NCBI GenBank assembly: GCA_022570795.1
Contig: JAKUDP010000009.1
Coordinates: forward strand, 1,612,001-1,676,000
Direction of reading: 5' to 3'
Source: Sphaerulina vaccinii
Lineage: Eukaryota > Ascomycota > Dothideomycetes > Mycosphaerellales > Mycosphaerellaceae
Length of the DNA: 64,000 nt
Both the position numbers and the translations under genes were made by a program. Numbering within the stretch: position 1 is the stretch's first letter; each line of letters begins with the position of its first letter. Of this stretch, positions 9,844 through 20,864 are shown in pieces. The notes beneath the pieces were generated by a model. The model did no database searches. It was not told the origin of the DNA and saw nothing but the letters and a program-made list of their open reading frames with translations.

Positions 9844-10752
9844 CGTGCAGGCAGTGGCGGTGCGTGGTGGTGAAGGTAGTGCTGCCTAGAGTGAGTCATT
9901 CGTGACATTCACCGTGTAGTCCTTTTCGATAGTGAGGTGAGGTATGCTGTATGCTGTATGTGAGTAGACACAATTGCAAGATGTGGTGAATGAGGAAAGT
10001 TGCGGCTTCGTGCTGAACTTGCCTCTTGCTTCTCAGCTCGATGGTAACTGCAACAATGACCACCAGTGCATCAATAACAGTCAAAGTATCAATACTGTCT
10101 TGATACACCCTCGTCAGCTGCAAGAGTCTATCCTGCAACGATTGGTGCTTGTGAGATCGGCCAGACAAAGGTGAGTTTGGGGAGTCAGAGCAGTTGGGGC
10201 TCACCGGAAAGCGGCAAGCAAAAGCCGGGGGTCGTGCACAAGGGCGGACTTCTCGTCTTCAGGCTTCCATCACCTCGACATCCACCTCCCTCCACGACAA
10301 CATCATCGATTTCGCCTGGATCGCGCGCGGAATCGCCATAATCGAGCTCGAGTATCACGGGAGGACATACTGCGCGCTTTTTCGGTCGCTGGCGGGCCAC
10401 GATTGAGACACGAGCGGCACGTCACAGTCTGCGAGACTGCATTCTTACAGAGCGCGCTGCGCAGTAATACCATCAACGAGCATCAAATCAGCGATCATAC
10501 CATCATAATACCGGCGCGACGGAGTGGTTTCGAGTGCGTTCAGCGAGGCGGTGGCCTTTAGTGAGGTTGCGCGGTGTTCATAGGGGAGAGGTGGCGGACA
10601 GCATTTTCGAGAAGTGAGGACTAGCGATACGTATCAGAACCGCACCAGAGTCCAGAATCTGGAGAGTGAGACGACTTGAGACGACTTGAGACGCATCTCT
10701 CACTGCAAGCTTCGAGACACAAACGAGTCGAGAAGTCGAGACAGCCGCAATC
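9844..10752. promoter_or_regulatory. shared divergent promoter region of SWD1 and RPB1
   Basis: The 909 bp between the start codons of SWD1 (minus) and RPB1 (plus) must hold both promoters. Short tandem motifs are visible: a 7-base GTATGCT-type unit near 9942-9960 and a 10-base unit near 10671-10693. I cannot identify a TATA box with confidence. No coding sequence is evident here; small ORFs on both strands lack motifs. Confidence 0.55.
10671..10693. repeat. short tandem repeat in RPB1 leader (acgacttgag x2.3)
   Basis: The decamer acgacttgag occurs twice in tandem, followed by acg, 60-80 bases upstream of the RPB1 start codon. Related gagtcgagaagtcgag lies 40 bases further on. It may be leader sequence or a factor-binding repeat; the sequence does not decide. 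Confidence 0.6.
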
Positions 10753-13700
10753 ATGTCGAACTTCGCCCACTCGGATGCGCCGCTCAAGACGGTGCAGGAG
10801 ATCCAATTCGGACTCTTCTCACCCGAAGAGATCAAGAACATGAGCGTCTGTCATATCGAGTACCCGGAAACGATGGACGAGCAGCGCCACCGGCCACGAG
10901 AGAAGGGCCTGAACGACCCCAAGCTCGGCACCATCGACCGCAGTCAGATGTGCGCTACCTGTGGCGAAAGCCAACAGGAGTGTCCTGGACACTTTGGTCA
11001 CATCGAGCTGGCGGTCCCGGTGTTCCACGTCGGTATGTTGACTACGGAACATGCGAGCATATTCACCTGCAGATACTGATTATCACGTGATCAGGCTTCA
11101 TCACCAAGATCAAGAAGATCCTCGAGTCTGTATGTCACAACTGCGGAAAGCTCTTGGAAGATGAGGTAAGTCGCAATGCTTGTGTTTGAACACGGTAAGT
11201 CCTTTTCTTCTTGTGCCAGTGCTTACATGCGTCCTCACAGCGCAACCCTACCTTTGCGCTTGCCATCAAACTTCGCGATCCGAAACGACGCTTTGAGGCT
11301 GTCACTCGACTTTGCAAGCCCAAGATGGACTGTCAAACGGATGAGCCGAGTGATGAGGACAACCAATTCGGTGAAGATCCAAAGAAGCCCAAGGAGAAAG
11401 GCCACGGCGGCTGCGGCAACATGCAGCCTACCATTAGAAAGGACGGCCTGAAGTTGGTCGGTACATGGAAGCAGCCAAAGAACGAGGATACTGGTGAAGA
11501 TGCTGGACCGAAGAAGGAGGTCATCACGCCTGCAGATTCGCTCAAAGTGTTCCGCAACATATCAGAGGAAGACCTGTATCGTCTGGGTCTGAACGTCGAC
11601 TATGCACGACCTGAGTGGATGGTTCTGACAGTACTGCCTGTGCCACCTCCAGCAGTCCGACCCAGTATCTCCGTGGACGGCACAAGTCAGGGTATGCGTT
11701 CAGAGGATGACTTGACGTACAAGCTGTCCGACATCATTCGCGCAAACTCCAACGTGCGAAGAGCCGAGCAAGAAGGCTCGCCAGCTCACATTACCGACGA
11801 GTTCACCACTCTTCTACAGTACCACGTCGCCACTTACATGGACAACGACATTGCTGGCTTGCCAAAGTCGATACAGAAGTCTGGGCGTCCGCTCAAGGCT
11901 ATCCGTGCTCGACTGAAGTCCAAGGAGGGACGTCTTCGAGGAAACTTGATGGGCAAGCGTGTCGACTTCTCAGCACGTACTGTCATCACCGGTGACCCCA
12001 ATCTAGACCTCGATCAGGTCGGTGTGCCCAGGTCTACAGCCAGAGTTCTAACGTTCCCGGAGCGAGTCACATTATACAACGTGCACAAACTTCAAGAACT
12101 TGTTCGAAATGGACCCACTGAGCACCCTGGTGCAAAGCACATCATCCGCGAGGATGGCTCAAGAATCGATCTGCGCTATCACAAGCGTGCCGGAGAGATT
12201 CAACTGCAGATTGGCTGGATTGTCGAGCGCCACATCGTCGACGGTGACTATATTATTTTCAACCGTCAGCCGTCGTTGCACAAGGAATCCATGATGGGTC
12301 ACAGAGTCAAGGTCATGCCTTACTCGACCTTTCGCCTCAACCTTTCGGTCACGTCACCTTACAACGCTGATTTCGATGGAGACGAGATGAACTTGCACGT
12401 TCCTCAGAGCCACGAGACACGATCAGAAGTCGCCAACCTGTGCGCTGTACCACACAACATCGTGTCGCCACAAAAGAATGGACCGCTCATGGGAATCGTG
12501 CAAGATACTATGGCTGGTATCTACATGATGACCAAGCGTGACACAATGATGGACTACGAGCAAGTCATGAACATTCTGCTCTGGGTTCCTGGCTGGGATG
12601 GTGTAGTGCCACAGCCGGCGATTCTGAAGCCTGTTCCTCGCTGGACTGGCAAGCAGATCATGTCGATGGGCTTGCCACCTGGGCTCAACATCATGAAGCT
12701 TGGTGATGATGAAGACCACATCTCACTTGCAGAGGCTGACTCCTCTGTCCTGGTCCAAAACGGCGAGCTCGTATGGGGTCGTCTCACCAAGAAGCTCGTT
12801 GGTGCTTCTGGTGGAGGTATTGTTCACCTCATCTTCAATGACCGTGGTCCCGATGCAACTGTGGAATTCTTTAACGCAGCGCAGCGCATCGTCTGCTACT
12901 GGCTGTTGCATAATGGCTTCAGCGTGGGCATTGGAGATACCATTCCAGATGCGGAGATGGTCGTGGCCATTTCCGACAACATCATCAAGGAGAAGGCTAC
13001 TGTCGACGGCTACATGCGGGAGGTACAGTCTGATGAGATGGAAGCATTGCCTGGTATGACGATTCGTGAGACATTCGAGTCACAAACCAAGGCCGCGCTT
13101 GACAATGCCCGAAACAATGCCGGTGATGCGGCTTACAAGGGAATGAAGTCTTGCAACAATGTCGGAGTCATGGTCAAGGGTGGTTCCAAGGGCTCGACGA
13201 CGAACGTCTCCCAAATGACTGCGGCGGTTGGTCAGCAGTCTCTGGAAGGCAAGCGTCTTCCTTTCGGCTTCAAGGATCGCGTACTACCGCACTTTCCAAA
13301 GGACGACTACTCGCCTGCATCGAGAGGTTTCGTTGAGAACTCCTATCTGCGTGGCTTGACTCCACAGGAGTTCTTCTTCCACGCCATGGGTGGTCGTGAG
13401 GGTCTCATTGATACTGCTGTCAAGACTGCCGAGACCGGATACATCCAACGTCGTTTGGTCAAGGCACTCGAGGAGATTATGATCAAGTACGATGGTACTG
13501 TCAGAAATTCTCTCGGCGACATTCTGCAATTCGTCTATGGTGAGGATGGTCTCGATGCTACATTCATCGAGGGCCAGTCTCTGTCGATCATCAAGCAGTC
13601 CCACGCGGCGTTCGACAAGAAGTACAAGATTGATGTCATCAACCCAAGCAGCAAAGATCAAACATTGTCGCCCCACGTGTTGGAGATGGCTGGCGAACTC

Positions 13701-16299
13701 CAAGGTGATGTTGAGGTGCAGCAGCTCTTTGACCAGGAGTACGAGGCGATTCAGAACGATCGTCAAAAGATCCGACAGGGACTGGACGACCCATCCGATC
13801 AACGTTTCCTGCCACTTAACGTTTCTCGCATGATTCAAAATGCCAGAGACAAGTTCAAGATCACGGACAACAGCAAGAGTGACCTTGATCCCCGCGAGGC
13901 GATTCCCAAGGTTGCAGCATTGCTTGAGCGACTCAAGATCATTCGTGGTGAAGACGCGTTGACCAAGGAAGCCGACCTGAACGCCACTCTTCTGTGCAAG
14001 GCACTCTTTAGGTCACGACTGGCGTTCAAGCGAGTTGTGAACGAAGACAAGCTCAGTAAGCTTGCTTTTGACAACATCCTCGGTGACATTGAGAACCGAT
14101 TCTTGCGTGCCTTGGTCAGTCCCGGTGAGATGGTCGGTGTCCTCGCTGCCCAGTCTATCGGAGAACCCGCCACGCAGATGACGCTCAACACCTTCCATTT
14201 GGCTGGTGTGACTGCAAAGACCACAACAAAGGGTGTGCCTCGTCTCAAGGAAATTCTCAACGTTGCCGATAACATCAAGACACCCAACATGAAAGTGTTC
14301 CAGGAGCATGAACATACTACCAAGCAGGAGACCGCAAAACTTCTTCGATCCAAGGTTGAATTCACTAGCTTGCGCGGTGTCACAGATGCCGCAGAGATCT
14401 ACTACGACCCAGATGTCCAGAGCACAGTCATCGAAGAGGATCGCGACATGGTTGAATCGTACTTCATCATTCCTGAAGACAATGAGAACCCTGATGCTCA
14501 GAGCAAGTGGATGCTGCGTTTCGTGCTTGGACGTCGACAACTCCTTGACAAAGGACTGACTGTGACGAATGTCGCTGACAAGATTCGAGAGACGTACCCT
14601 AAGGATGTCGCTGTCATCTTTTCTGATGACAACTCTGATGACATGGTCGTCCGTGTTCGTATGACAAGCCAAGCCGATAAGGAAGAGGAGATGGGCGAGT
14701 CATCCGAGGACGATACCCTGAAGCAATTGTCCGAGCACATGCTTGACAATGTTGTGCTTCGTGGTGTTCAAGGCGTCCGCCGTGTGTTCGTGTCCAAGGA
14801 TCTCAGCATGGTTGAAGAAGCTGACGGAAAGCTCGTCAAGAGCAAGAACGACAAAGCCTGCGAAGAGTGGTACCTCGACACCGATGGCATCAATCTCAAG
14901 GATGTGCTTGCAGTCGAAGGCGTGGACAGTACCCGCACGACTTGCAACCACTTCCAGTCAACCATGAGGGTCTTTGGTATTGAAGCTGTTCGAGCTTCCC
15001 TGATGCGCGAGCTCAAGGACGTGCTGACCAACGATGGTTCTTATGTCAATCATCGCCACATGGCCATTCTTTGCGATGTCATGTGTGCTCGGGGTGAACT
15101 TATGGCTGTCACGAGACATGGTATCAACCGAGCAGACACAGGTGCGCTCATGCGTTGTTCTTTCGAAGAGACAGTCGAGATCCTTTTCGAGGCTGCGTCT
15201 TCAGGTGAGCTCGACGACTGCCGCGGTGTCTCCGAGAACATCATCCTTGGACAACTCGCTCCAAGCGGTACTGGCGAATTCGACATGCTGCTGGACAACG
15301 AGATGCTCAAGAGTGTCGTTCAGAAGGGTCCCCAGCCTGGACGTGCAGGTGTGGGTGCTGGAGCAATGTCACCAATGACAGATGGCGCCATGACTCCATA
15401 CGACATGGGTTCGCCAATGTCCGAAAGTGGCTTCGCTGGTCCAGACTATGGTGCTTCATTCTCGCCAATCATCAACCCTGGCCAAGACGAGGGCGGAGGT
15501 CTTACTGCTTATGGTGGTGGCTTCGACGGTGGCATGAGTCCATACAGAGGCGGTATGAGCCCTGGCTATGCACCTCAGTCGCCATTCAGCGCTGGTATGT
15601 CTCCAGCCTCACCTGGATATGGCGGCGGCTACTCTCCCAGCAGTCCATCATTCGGCGGTGGATTCTCGCCTACCTCTCCAGGCGGCGCGCTCACGAGTCC
15701 AGCTTACCAGATGGGCTCGCCCGGTGGGTACAGTCCTGCATCGCCTGCATACAGCCCAACTTCACCCAACTACTCGCCAAGCTCTCCAGCATGGTCTGGA
15801 GGCGGTGGCAGCAAGGTCTCACCTACCAGCCCCAGCTACAGTCCTACCAGCCCAAGCTACAGCCCCACGAGTCCCAGCTACAGTCCAACGAGTCCCAGCT
15901 ACAGCCCGACGAGTCCGAACTACTCTCCCTCGTCACCGAACTTCTCACCTTCGAACCAACCAGGAAGTGCGAAGTACTCCCCAACTTCGCCTCAGTACTC
16001 GCCGAAGTCACCGGCCTATAGTCCCACGTCACCTGCCTACAACGGAGGTGGCGGTGGCAGAGCTGCTTCTAGCACTTCTCCTGGCAGCCCAAGCTACTCA
16101 CCAACGAGTCCTGTTTACAGCCCAACAAGTGAGTCATGACAATAGAACATGAGTAGAGACATTTGCTGACATATACTTCTAACTAGGCCCACAGCAGAAC
16201 GGGACATCACCTGGCTCTAACAATGCCAGCCCGACATCCCCTCAGTACTCTCCCACGAGCCCGCAATACTCTCCTGCTTCACCAAAAGATGACTCTTAG
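10753..16299 (+). CDS. RPB1: RNA polymerase II largest subunit
   Basis: The catalytic subunit of nuclear RNA polymerase II. Four exons, 10753-11032, 11095-11165, 11241-16128 and 16187-16299, keep frame throughout and give 1783 residues. The N-terminus (MSNFAHSDAPLKTVQEIQFG) leads into the clamp zinc site (CATCGE, CPGHFGHIEL, CHNCGK). NADFDGDEMN holds the three Asp that bind the catalytic magnesium. The bridge helix and trigger loop follow (GREGLIDTAVKTAETGYIQR; GEPATQMTLNTFH). The C-terminal domain starts as Gly-rich degenerate repeats and becomes YSPTSPS heptads. The last intron lies inside the heptad region; reading through it would end the protein early at 16139. It is divergent from SWD1. 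Confidence 0.97.
15729..16290 (+). repeat. RPB1 C-terminal heptad repeats, interrupted
   Basis: About 15 Tyr-containing heptads of the YSPTSPS type are encoded here across the final intron. Consensus runs near 15830-15920 are interrupted by a WSGGGGS linker, an NQPGSAK spacer and an NGGGGGRAASS linker. A further Gly-rich set of degenerate repeats lies upstream from about 15360. The heptads are phosphorylation platforms for capping, elongation and termination factors. Confidence 0.9.
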
Positions 16300-17112
16300 T
16301 TCTGTACATCCAGCTATTTGCCTGGACTTTTGAGAGTTTCTCGTCAACAGCACCGCGTCCTCTTTGCTGAGTTCACGCAATGCAGTAACGGTTACACGAC
16401 TCTCTTACCTTTTTCGCGCAACTGTAACACTATCCAGCGTACTTGCAGCATGGGACGGCGTTTGATTTTTCTTGGACATAAAAGCAGCGATTGACAAAAA
16501 ACTTCACATCACAAAGTTCAGTTGTGGTGGTGAGAGCGATAGATGATGAAGGCACGAAGACGGAGAAGTTGCGAGGGCGCAGTGCAGAAAGTTTCTTCTA
16601 TGCGCCTCATTAGATTGATTCCCCAGAGGCTTGTTTCACACACAGTCTTCGAGCTGTGTCGCGGCTTGGTGGGCGAGATGGAGATGAGTTTGCCTCCTCT
16701 CGACGAAGACGGGATAGTGGATACATGAGAAGACGTAGCAAGCAGGTGATGCTTGAAAATAATGTTGAAAATGCAACGCGGCAAAAGCTGCTTGATTGCA
16801 ACACCTTACTGTACCATTTCTTCCTCACTCGTAAAGTCTTGACTGATGCTGTAACGTGGTCGTTGTAATCTCTTAAATTGTGACTCAACATCATCAAATC
16901 TTCGGTCCTGGGACTTTCCATCTTCACCTTTGCTCTTCATATCTGCACTTCACAACAGCACATCACTACCACTTCCATCCACGCCACTACCTATGCCGCA
17001 ACCGAATGAGTAACACATCTCAAGAAGACCAACAGCCCAAATCGTTGACATTCACACCTCGCAACACAGAAGAAGAAGAAAGGCAAAGAACCTCTCCATT
17101 CAGTAGCCAACC
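16300..17112. other. intergenic with THG1 leader and overlapping uORF
   Basis: The first part is the RPB1 3' untranslated region. No gene is seen up to about 16880. In the presumed THG1 leader, an ATG at 17006 opens a frame that runs to 17188, past the THG1 start at 17113 in another frame. If transcribed it would be an inhibitory overlapping uORF. The leader is C/A-rich. Confidence 0.5.
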
Positions 17113-17958
17113 ATGGCCAACAGCGAATTCTCCTACGTCAAAAACTTCGAACTCGACGACACCCTCCCCCTCTCAAACTGGATCGTAGTCCGAATCGATG
17201 GACGAGGTTTCTCCAAACTCTGCAAGAAATACAATTTCGCAAAACCCAACGACAAACGAGCCATAAACCTCATGAATAGCGCCGCAACAGAAGTCATCAA
17301 GTCTTTCCACGACATCGTACTCGCATATGGACAAAGTGATGAATATTCTTTCGTCTTTCACGAATGCACCAATTTCTTCGAGAGGAGAAGTGCGAAGCTA
17401 GCAACAAGTGTCGCTACGATGTTCACAGCAGAATATTGTATGCAATGGAAAACATTCTTCCCTGAAATGGAGCTGGAAAGGCCGTTTCCGACATTCGATG
17501 GGAGATGTGTTTGTTATCCTAAGAAAAGGATTATTCGAGATTATTTGAGTTGGAGACAAGCAGATTGTCATATCAATAATTTGTACAATACGACTTTTTG
17601 GAATCTTGTACAAAAAGGTGGGATGAGTGGGACAGAAGCTGAATTGGAATTGAAAGGGAGTTTGGCGAGTGATAAGAATGAGATTTTGTGGAGTAGGTTT
17701 GGGGTTAATTATAATCAGGAAGAGGAGATTTGGAGGAAGGGGACGGTTTTGTATAGATGTTGTGAGGAGGAGGTTGTTGCTGCTGCTGGGAATGAGGTGA
17801 AGGAGAAGGGCGTAGGTGAGGCGAAGAGTAAATCTCGGATGGAGAAGGAGAGGAAGAGAAAGATGAAGGCCAAGATCGTGCAGGAACATGTTGATATCAT
17901 TGGTGATGCGTTCTGGGAGAAGAGGCCTTATATTCTTGCGACGAAAGGAGTGGAATGA
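17113..17958 (+). CDS. THG1: tRNA-His guanylyltransferase
   Basis: Thg1 adds the essential extra G at position -1 of tRNA-His by 3'-5' nucleotide addition, using a polymerase-like palm. The single exon encodes 281 residues, the usual length. RIDGRGF at 27-33 and GQSDEYSF at 73-80 carry Asp29 and Asp76, the two metal-binding acids, at the positions known for the family. HINNLYNTTFW, which helps read the tRNA, is present. The 5' part of the gene is C/A-rich and the 3' part G/T-rich, with Leu changing from mostly CTC to mostly TTG within the gene. The 3' end faces CDC45 convergently, 269 bp apart. An upstream ORF overlaps the start. Confidence 0.95.
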   Translation: MANSEFSYVKNFELDDTLPLSNWIVVRIDGRGFSKLCKKYNFAKPNDKRAINLMNSAATEVIKSFHDIVLAYGQSDEYSFVFHECTNFFERRSAKLATSVATMFTAEYCMQWKTFFPEMELERPFPTFDGRCVCYPKKRIIRDYLSWRQADCHINNLYNTTFWNLVQKGGMSGTEAELELKGSLASDKNEILWSRFGVNYNQEEEIWRKGTVLYRCCEEEVVAAAGNEVKEKGVGEAKSKSRMEKERKRKMKAKIVQEHVDIIGDAFWEKRPYILATKGVE

Positions 17959-18227
17959 TAGGTCGTACTCAGAACTGGTCATCAGAGTCGAAGAGGGGAA
18001 ATGCAAACGATGCTAAGATGCCTTCTCATATCTATGCTTTTCTGTGGTGTCGCACACCATCGTACTAGGAATCGTTGTGTATCTCAGGAAGTCTTTGGCA
18101 TCACGTCCCCCCAACGCCACCCATCATGCAACGCCATGCAATGAGGAATTCCATACAAGCATATCGTGCAACCAAGCACCATCTCGAGCGCCATCATTCC
18201 ACATTATCAACAGACACCCCTCCGCCA

Positions 18228-20864
18228 TCATGATGAAACCACAACCTTTGAACTCAAGGCTTCGAGAAAGCCGGGAAAATCCTCCTTCTTCACCTCCACC
18301 ACGCTATGCTCGAAGGAATCAATCCTCACTCGTGCTGCAGTCTGCTCGACTACCTCCTGGAAGGCCTGCCCGAAACGATTGGTAGGTCCTGTCCGCTTCC
18401 GTCTCGCAGCAGTTTCCTCATCGTCTTCAGAGTCAGCATCAGAGTCCGAATCCTCATCTTCTGTCTCCACCTCGCTCTCGGAGTCCTCGTCGTCATCTGA
18501 GTCCAGCCCATTGGCAGCGTTGCGCTCTCGTCGTAGTCGTCGACGCTCTTCTCGCTTTCGTGCAGCCACAGCTCTCTTTGCAACGCGGTCTGCCTCCTTT
18601 CGCATCTTCTTTTCTTCGCGTTCCTTGATCTCGGCCTTCGATCGGATCTTCTTGCCATTGCCATTCCAGCCTGATCCGCCTCCAATACCAACGACGACAT
18701 ACACCGAGCGATTCTCGTCAAGTGCACCGAGCACGAGCGCTTCGTCCTTGCGCTTACTAGCCGACTTGCCGGATTCAGCTTCGAGCACAGCGACAGCTTC
18801 GCCCACCCAGCTTGCCAGGCGCACAAGCGCACCGGGGTGAGTAAAGACTTGCAGGTCTGAACCTTCTCGAAGCACTCCGATGCGGAACGAGCGTAGATGT
18901 CGAAGAATCTTCTTGCTAATGAGGAATGATCCGACGCGAAGAATGGCTCTGTACAAGTCTTGAGCAACTGGTATACTCTTCTGCAGAGTCTTTAGCCCAC
19001 TACTGTGAGGCTCGAGAGCATCGTAGGCACGGTAGAAGCGTTGCGTGACATAATCTGGCACGTCTGCAGAACTATCGTGAAGTGAGGAGTCCATGCCATC
19101 GTCCGAGCTGTGTGGAGGAGTGGGCAAGTTGCGCATGCGAGCATTGTAGTTGAAGTCCGTGGTCGGTCTGCTGTCGTACTTCAGATCAGGAAAGAGGGAG
19201 TGATCCGTGCCGACCTCAAGGATTGCGCCAACCACTATGGCCACATCTTCTGCCGATAGAGTGCCTGCCCAGCCCCATGATCGTACAAATCCCCAGTTCT
19301 CAGTGCCACCTCTACCACTGTCGTCGGGCACGAGACCCTCTAGGTTGTAGTGTGCTGACCATCGGAGGATGCGCTTGCGGAGTGTCTGCTTCACTGCAGT
19401 ATCCATGTGCAGATAGCCTTGACCTGCTTCAGCAAGACTGATGCCCATCTTGGCGAGCAGTTTGTGGAGTCGCTTCATGCCCTGGTCGTTCCACAGGTGT
19501 AGACGTGTGGCCAGGTAAGGAGAGTGTCGCATTGCATCGTACAAGCTCCAGTGCCGGATCAGCAGAAAGCGCGGTTCGGGTGAGAGACGAATACTATTGT
19601 CCGTAGGACTTCGCGCTGTGGTAGGGATTACAGCTTCTGCGCTCTGTGATCGTAGAAGTTCTGCTTCTGGTATAGCGTTCAAGCGTCTGACTTCTTCTTG
19701 TAACGTCTCGCGAATCAGCCTGGCGCGTGGTCCTGCTCCAGCTGGGTTCATTTGTACAGCAGCCATGCCTACAATTGCCAACCAAAGCAGCTCATTCTCT
19801 TCTCGGCCAAGTTCTGACACAAGCGCATACACCATACTGCAAACAGGCTCCGCTCCACTTGTGCCACGATCGTAGTATCTGTCCAGGGTCGCTTCATGCT
19901 TTCTCCTCAGCTTCAGCAGTTGTTTCATCTTCTGTCGTGCAGAGGGTTCGTTGCGCATTGGAGGTGAAGATGGCATAGTTGGTGGCGTGGACTCCCCATC
20001 TAGCTGGCCAGACAGTGGATTGCCACCTGGCGAGGATGGTATTGGCACAGATGTGCTTGAATTGCTTCTTCGTCGTCGAGCTGGCCTGCTCTCGGCTTCG
20101 GAGTCTGATAGATCATCTTCATCATCAGAATTGGCTCTTCGCTTCCGCTTCTGCCCGCTGCTTGATGCATCGTCCTCATCTTCCTGATCTTGTCGATCCA
20201 CTTCATTCTCGTCATCGTCATCATCATTAGCGATCATGGCGATATCGTCCTCAGTGATCTCGGGCATGCCTTGCAGCGCGAAGTATGCTTCTTTCTCAGC
20301 CTGTAGGTCCTCCATGAGATCGCCGTCGTCAAACACAATCACGCCACCCTTGCTATGCTTGTAGCCAGCGCCGATACGGCCTTCGTGAACACCAGGTCGT
20401 GGAACAGCAACTCCGTCCACTTCTGGCACAGCAGCTGACGCGCCAAACACATTCTCGAGGTTGTATGGCCGGTGGGCATCAATGATCCAAACATCGACGC
20501 CGTGCTCCTCCATGCCGCCTTCCACGATGTCACCATCCTCCGTCCTGCCATCTAGACCGAGCACTTCCTCCAATGCTACCGACCCTCCTAGACCAAGACA
20601 TATCACAGTCCCGCCAGCCCCGCCTCGCTGTCGCGTCAATGGTAGAACGAGTTCCTGTCCATGCTTTTGCAGATCTGCGTAGCCAGACACGGGCTGGATC
20701 TTGTGGGGTATGAAGTCGCGCTTGAGAAGGCTCACGAGGATACGCGTCGCGCATATGCTGTCCACGGAGAGTGATGTCAGGATCTGAACCGGCGAGGAAG
20801 AAGGATGAGTCGTCTTTAGTAGGTCGAGATAGAGGCGCGTGATATCCGCTCGTGGGAGATACAT
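18228..20864 (-). CDS. CDC45: DNA replication initiation factor Cdc45
   Basis: Cdc45 joins Mcm2-7 and GINS to form the CMG replicative helicase in the nucleus. A single exon encodes 878 residues. The N-terminus starts MYLPRADITRLYLDLL and continues with LSVDSICATRILVSLLKRDFI, the degenerate DHH-phosphoesterase-like core of this inactive RecJ relative. WIIDAHRPYNLENVFG and VIVFDDGDL are typical. Two acidic low-complexity segments follow (about 200-260 and 780-830), the first with KRKRR. The C-terminal half has GYLHMDTAVKQTLRKRI and the family ending in which the last residues pack against the core. No introns or damage are seen. Confidence 0.95.
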   Translation of the reverse strand: MYLPRADITRLYLDLLKTTHPSSSPVQILTSLSVDSICATRILVSLLKRDFIPHKIQPVSGYADLQKHGQELVLPLTRQRGGAGGTVICLGLGGSVALEEVLGLDGRTEDGDIVEGGMEEHGVDVWIIDAHRPYNLENVFGASAAVPEVDGVAVPRPGVHEGRIGAGYKHSKGGVIVFDDGDLMEDLQAEKEAYFALQGMPEITEDDIAMIANDDDDDENEVDRQDQEDEDDASSSGQKRKRRANSDDEDDLSDSEAESRPARRRRSNSSTSVPIPSSPGGNPLSGQLDGESTPPTMPSSPPMRNEPSARQKMKQLLKLRRKHEATLDRYYDRGTSGAEPVCSMVYALVSELGREENELLWLAIVGMAAVQMNPAGAGPRARLIRETLQEEVRRLNAIPEAELLRSQSAEAVIPTTARSPTDNSIRLSPEPRFLLIRHWSLYDAMRHSPYLATRLHLWNDQGMKRLHKLLAKMGISLAEAGQGYLHMDTAVKQTLRKRILRWSAHYNLEGLVPDDSGRGGTENWGFVRSWGWAGTLSAEDVAIVVGAILEVGTDHSLFPDLKYDSRPTTDFNYNARMRNLPTPPHSSDDGMDSSLHDSSADVPDYVTQRFYRAYDALEPHSSGLKTLQKSIPVAQDLYRAILRVGSFLISKKILRHLRSFRIGVLREGSDLQVFTHPGALVRLASWVGEAVAVLEAESGKSASKRKDEALVLGALDENRSVYVVVGIGGGSGWNGNGKKIRSKAEIKEREEKKMRKEADRVAKRAVAARKREERRRLRRERNAANGLDSDDDEDSESEVETEDEDSDSDADSEDDEETAARRKRTGPTNRFGQAFQEVVEQTAARVRIDSFEHSVVEVKKEDFPGFLEALSSKVVVSS

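Noticed and set aside
13284..13838. 184-codon ORF antisense to RPB1
   Set aside because: Lies wholly within a highly conserved polymerase exon; a coding-strand shadow.
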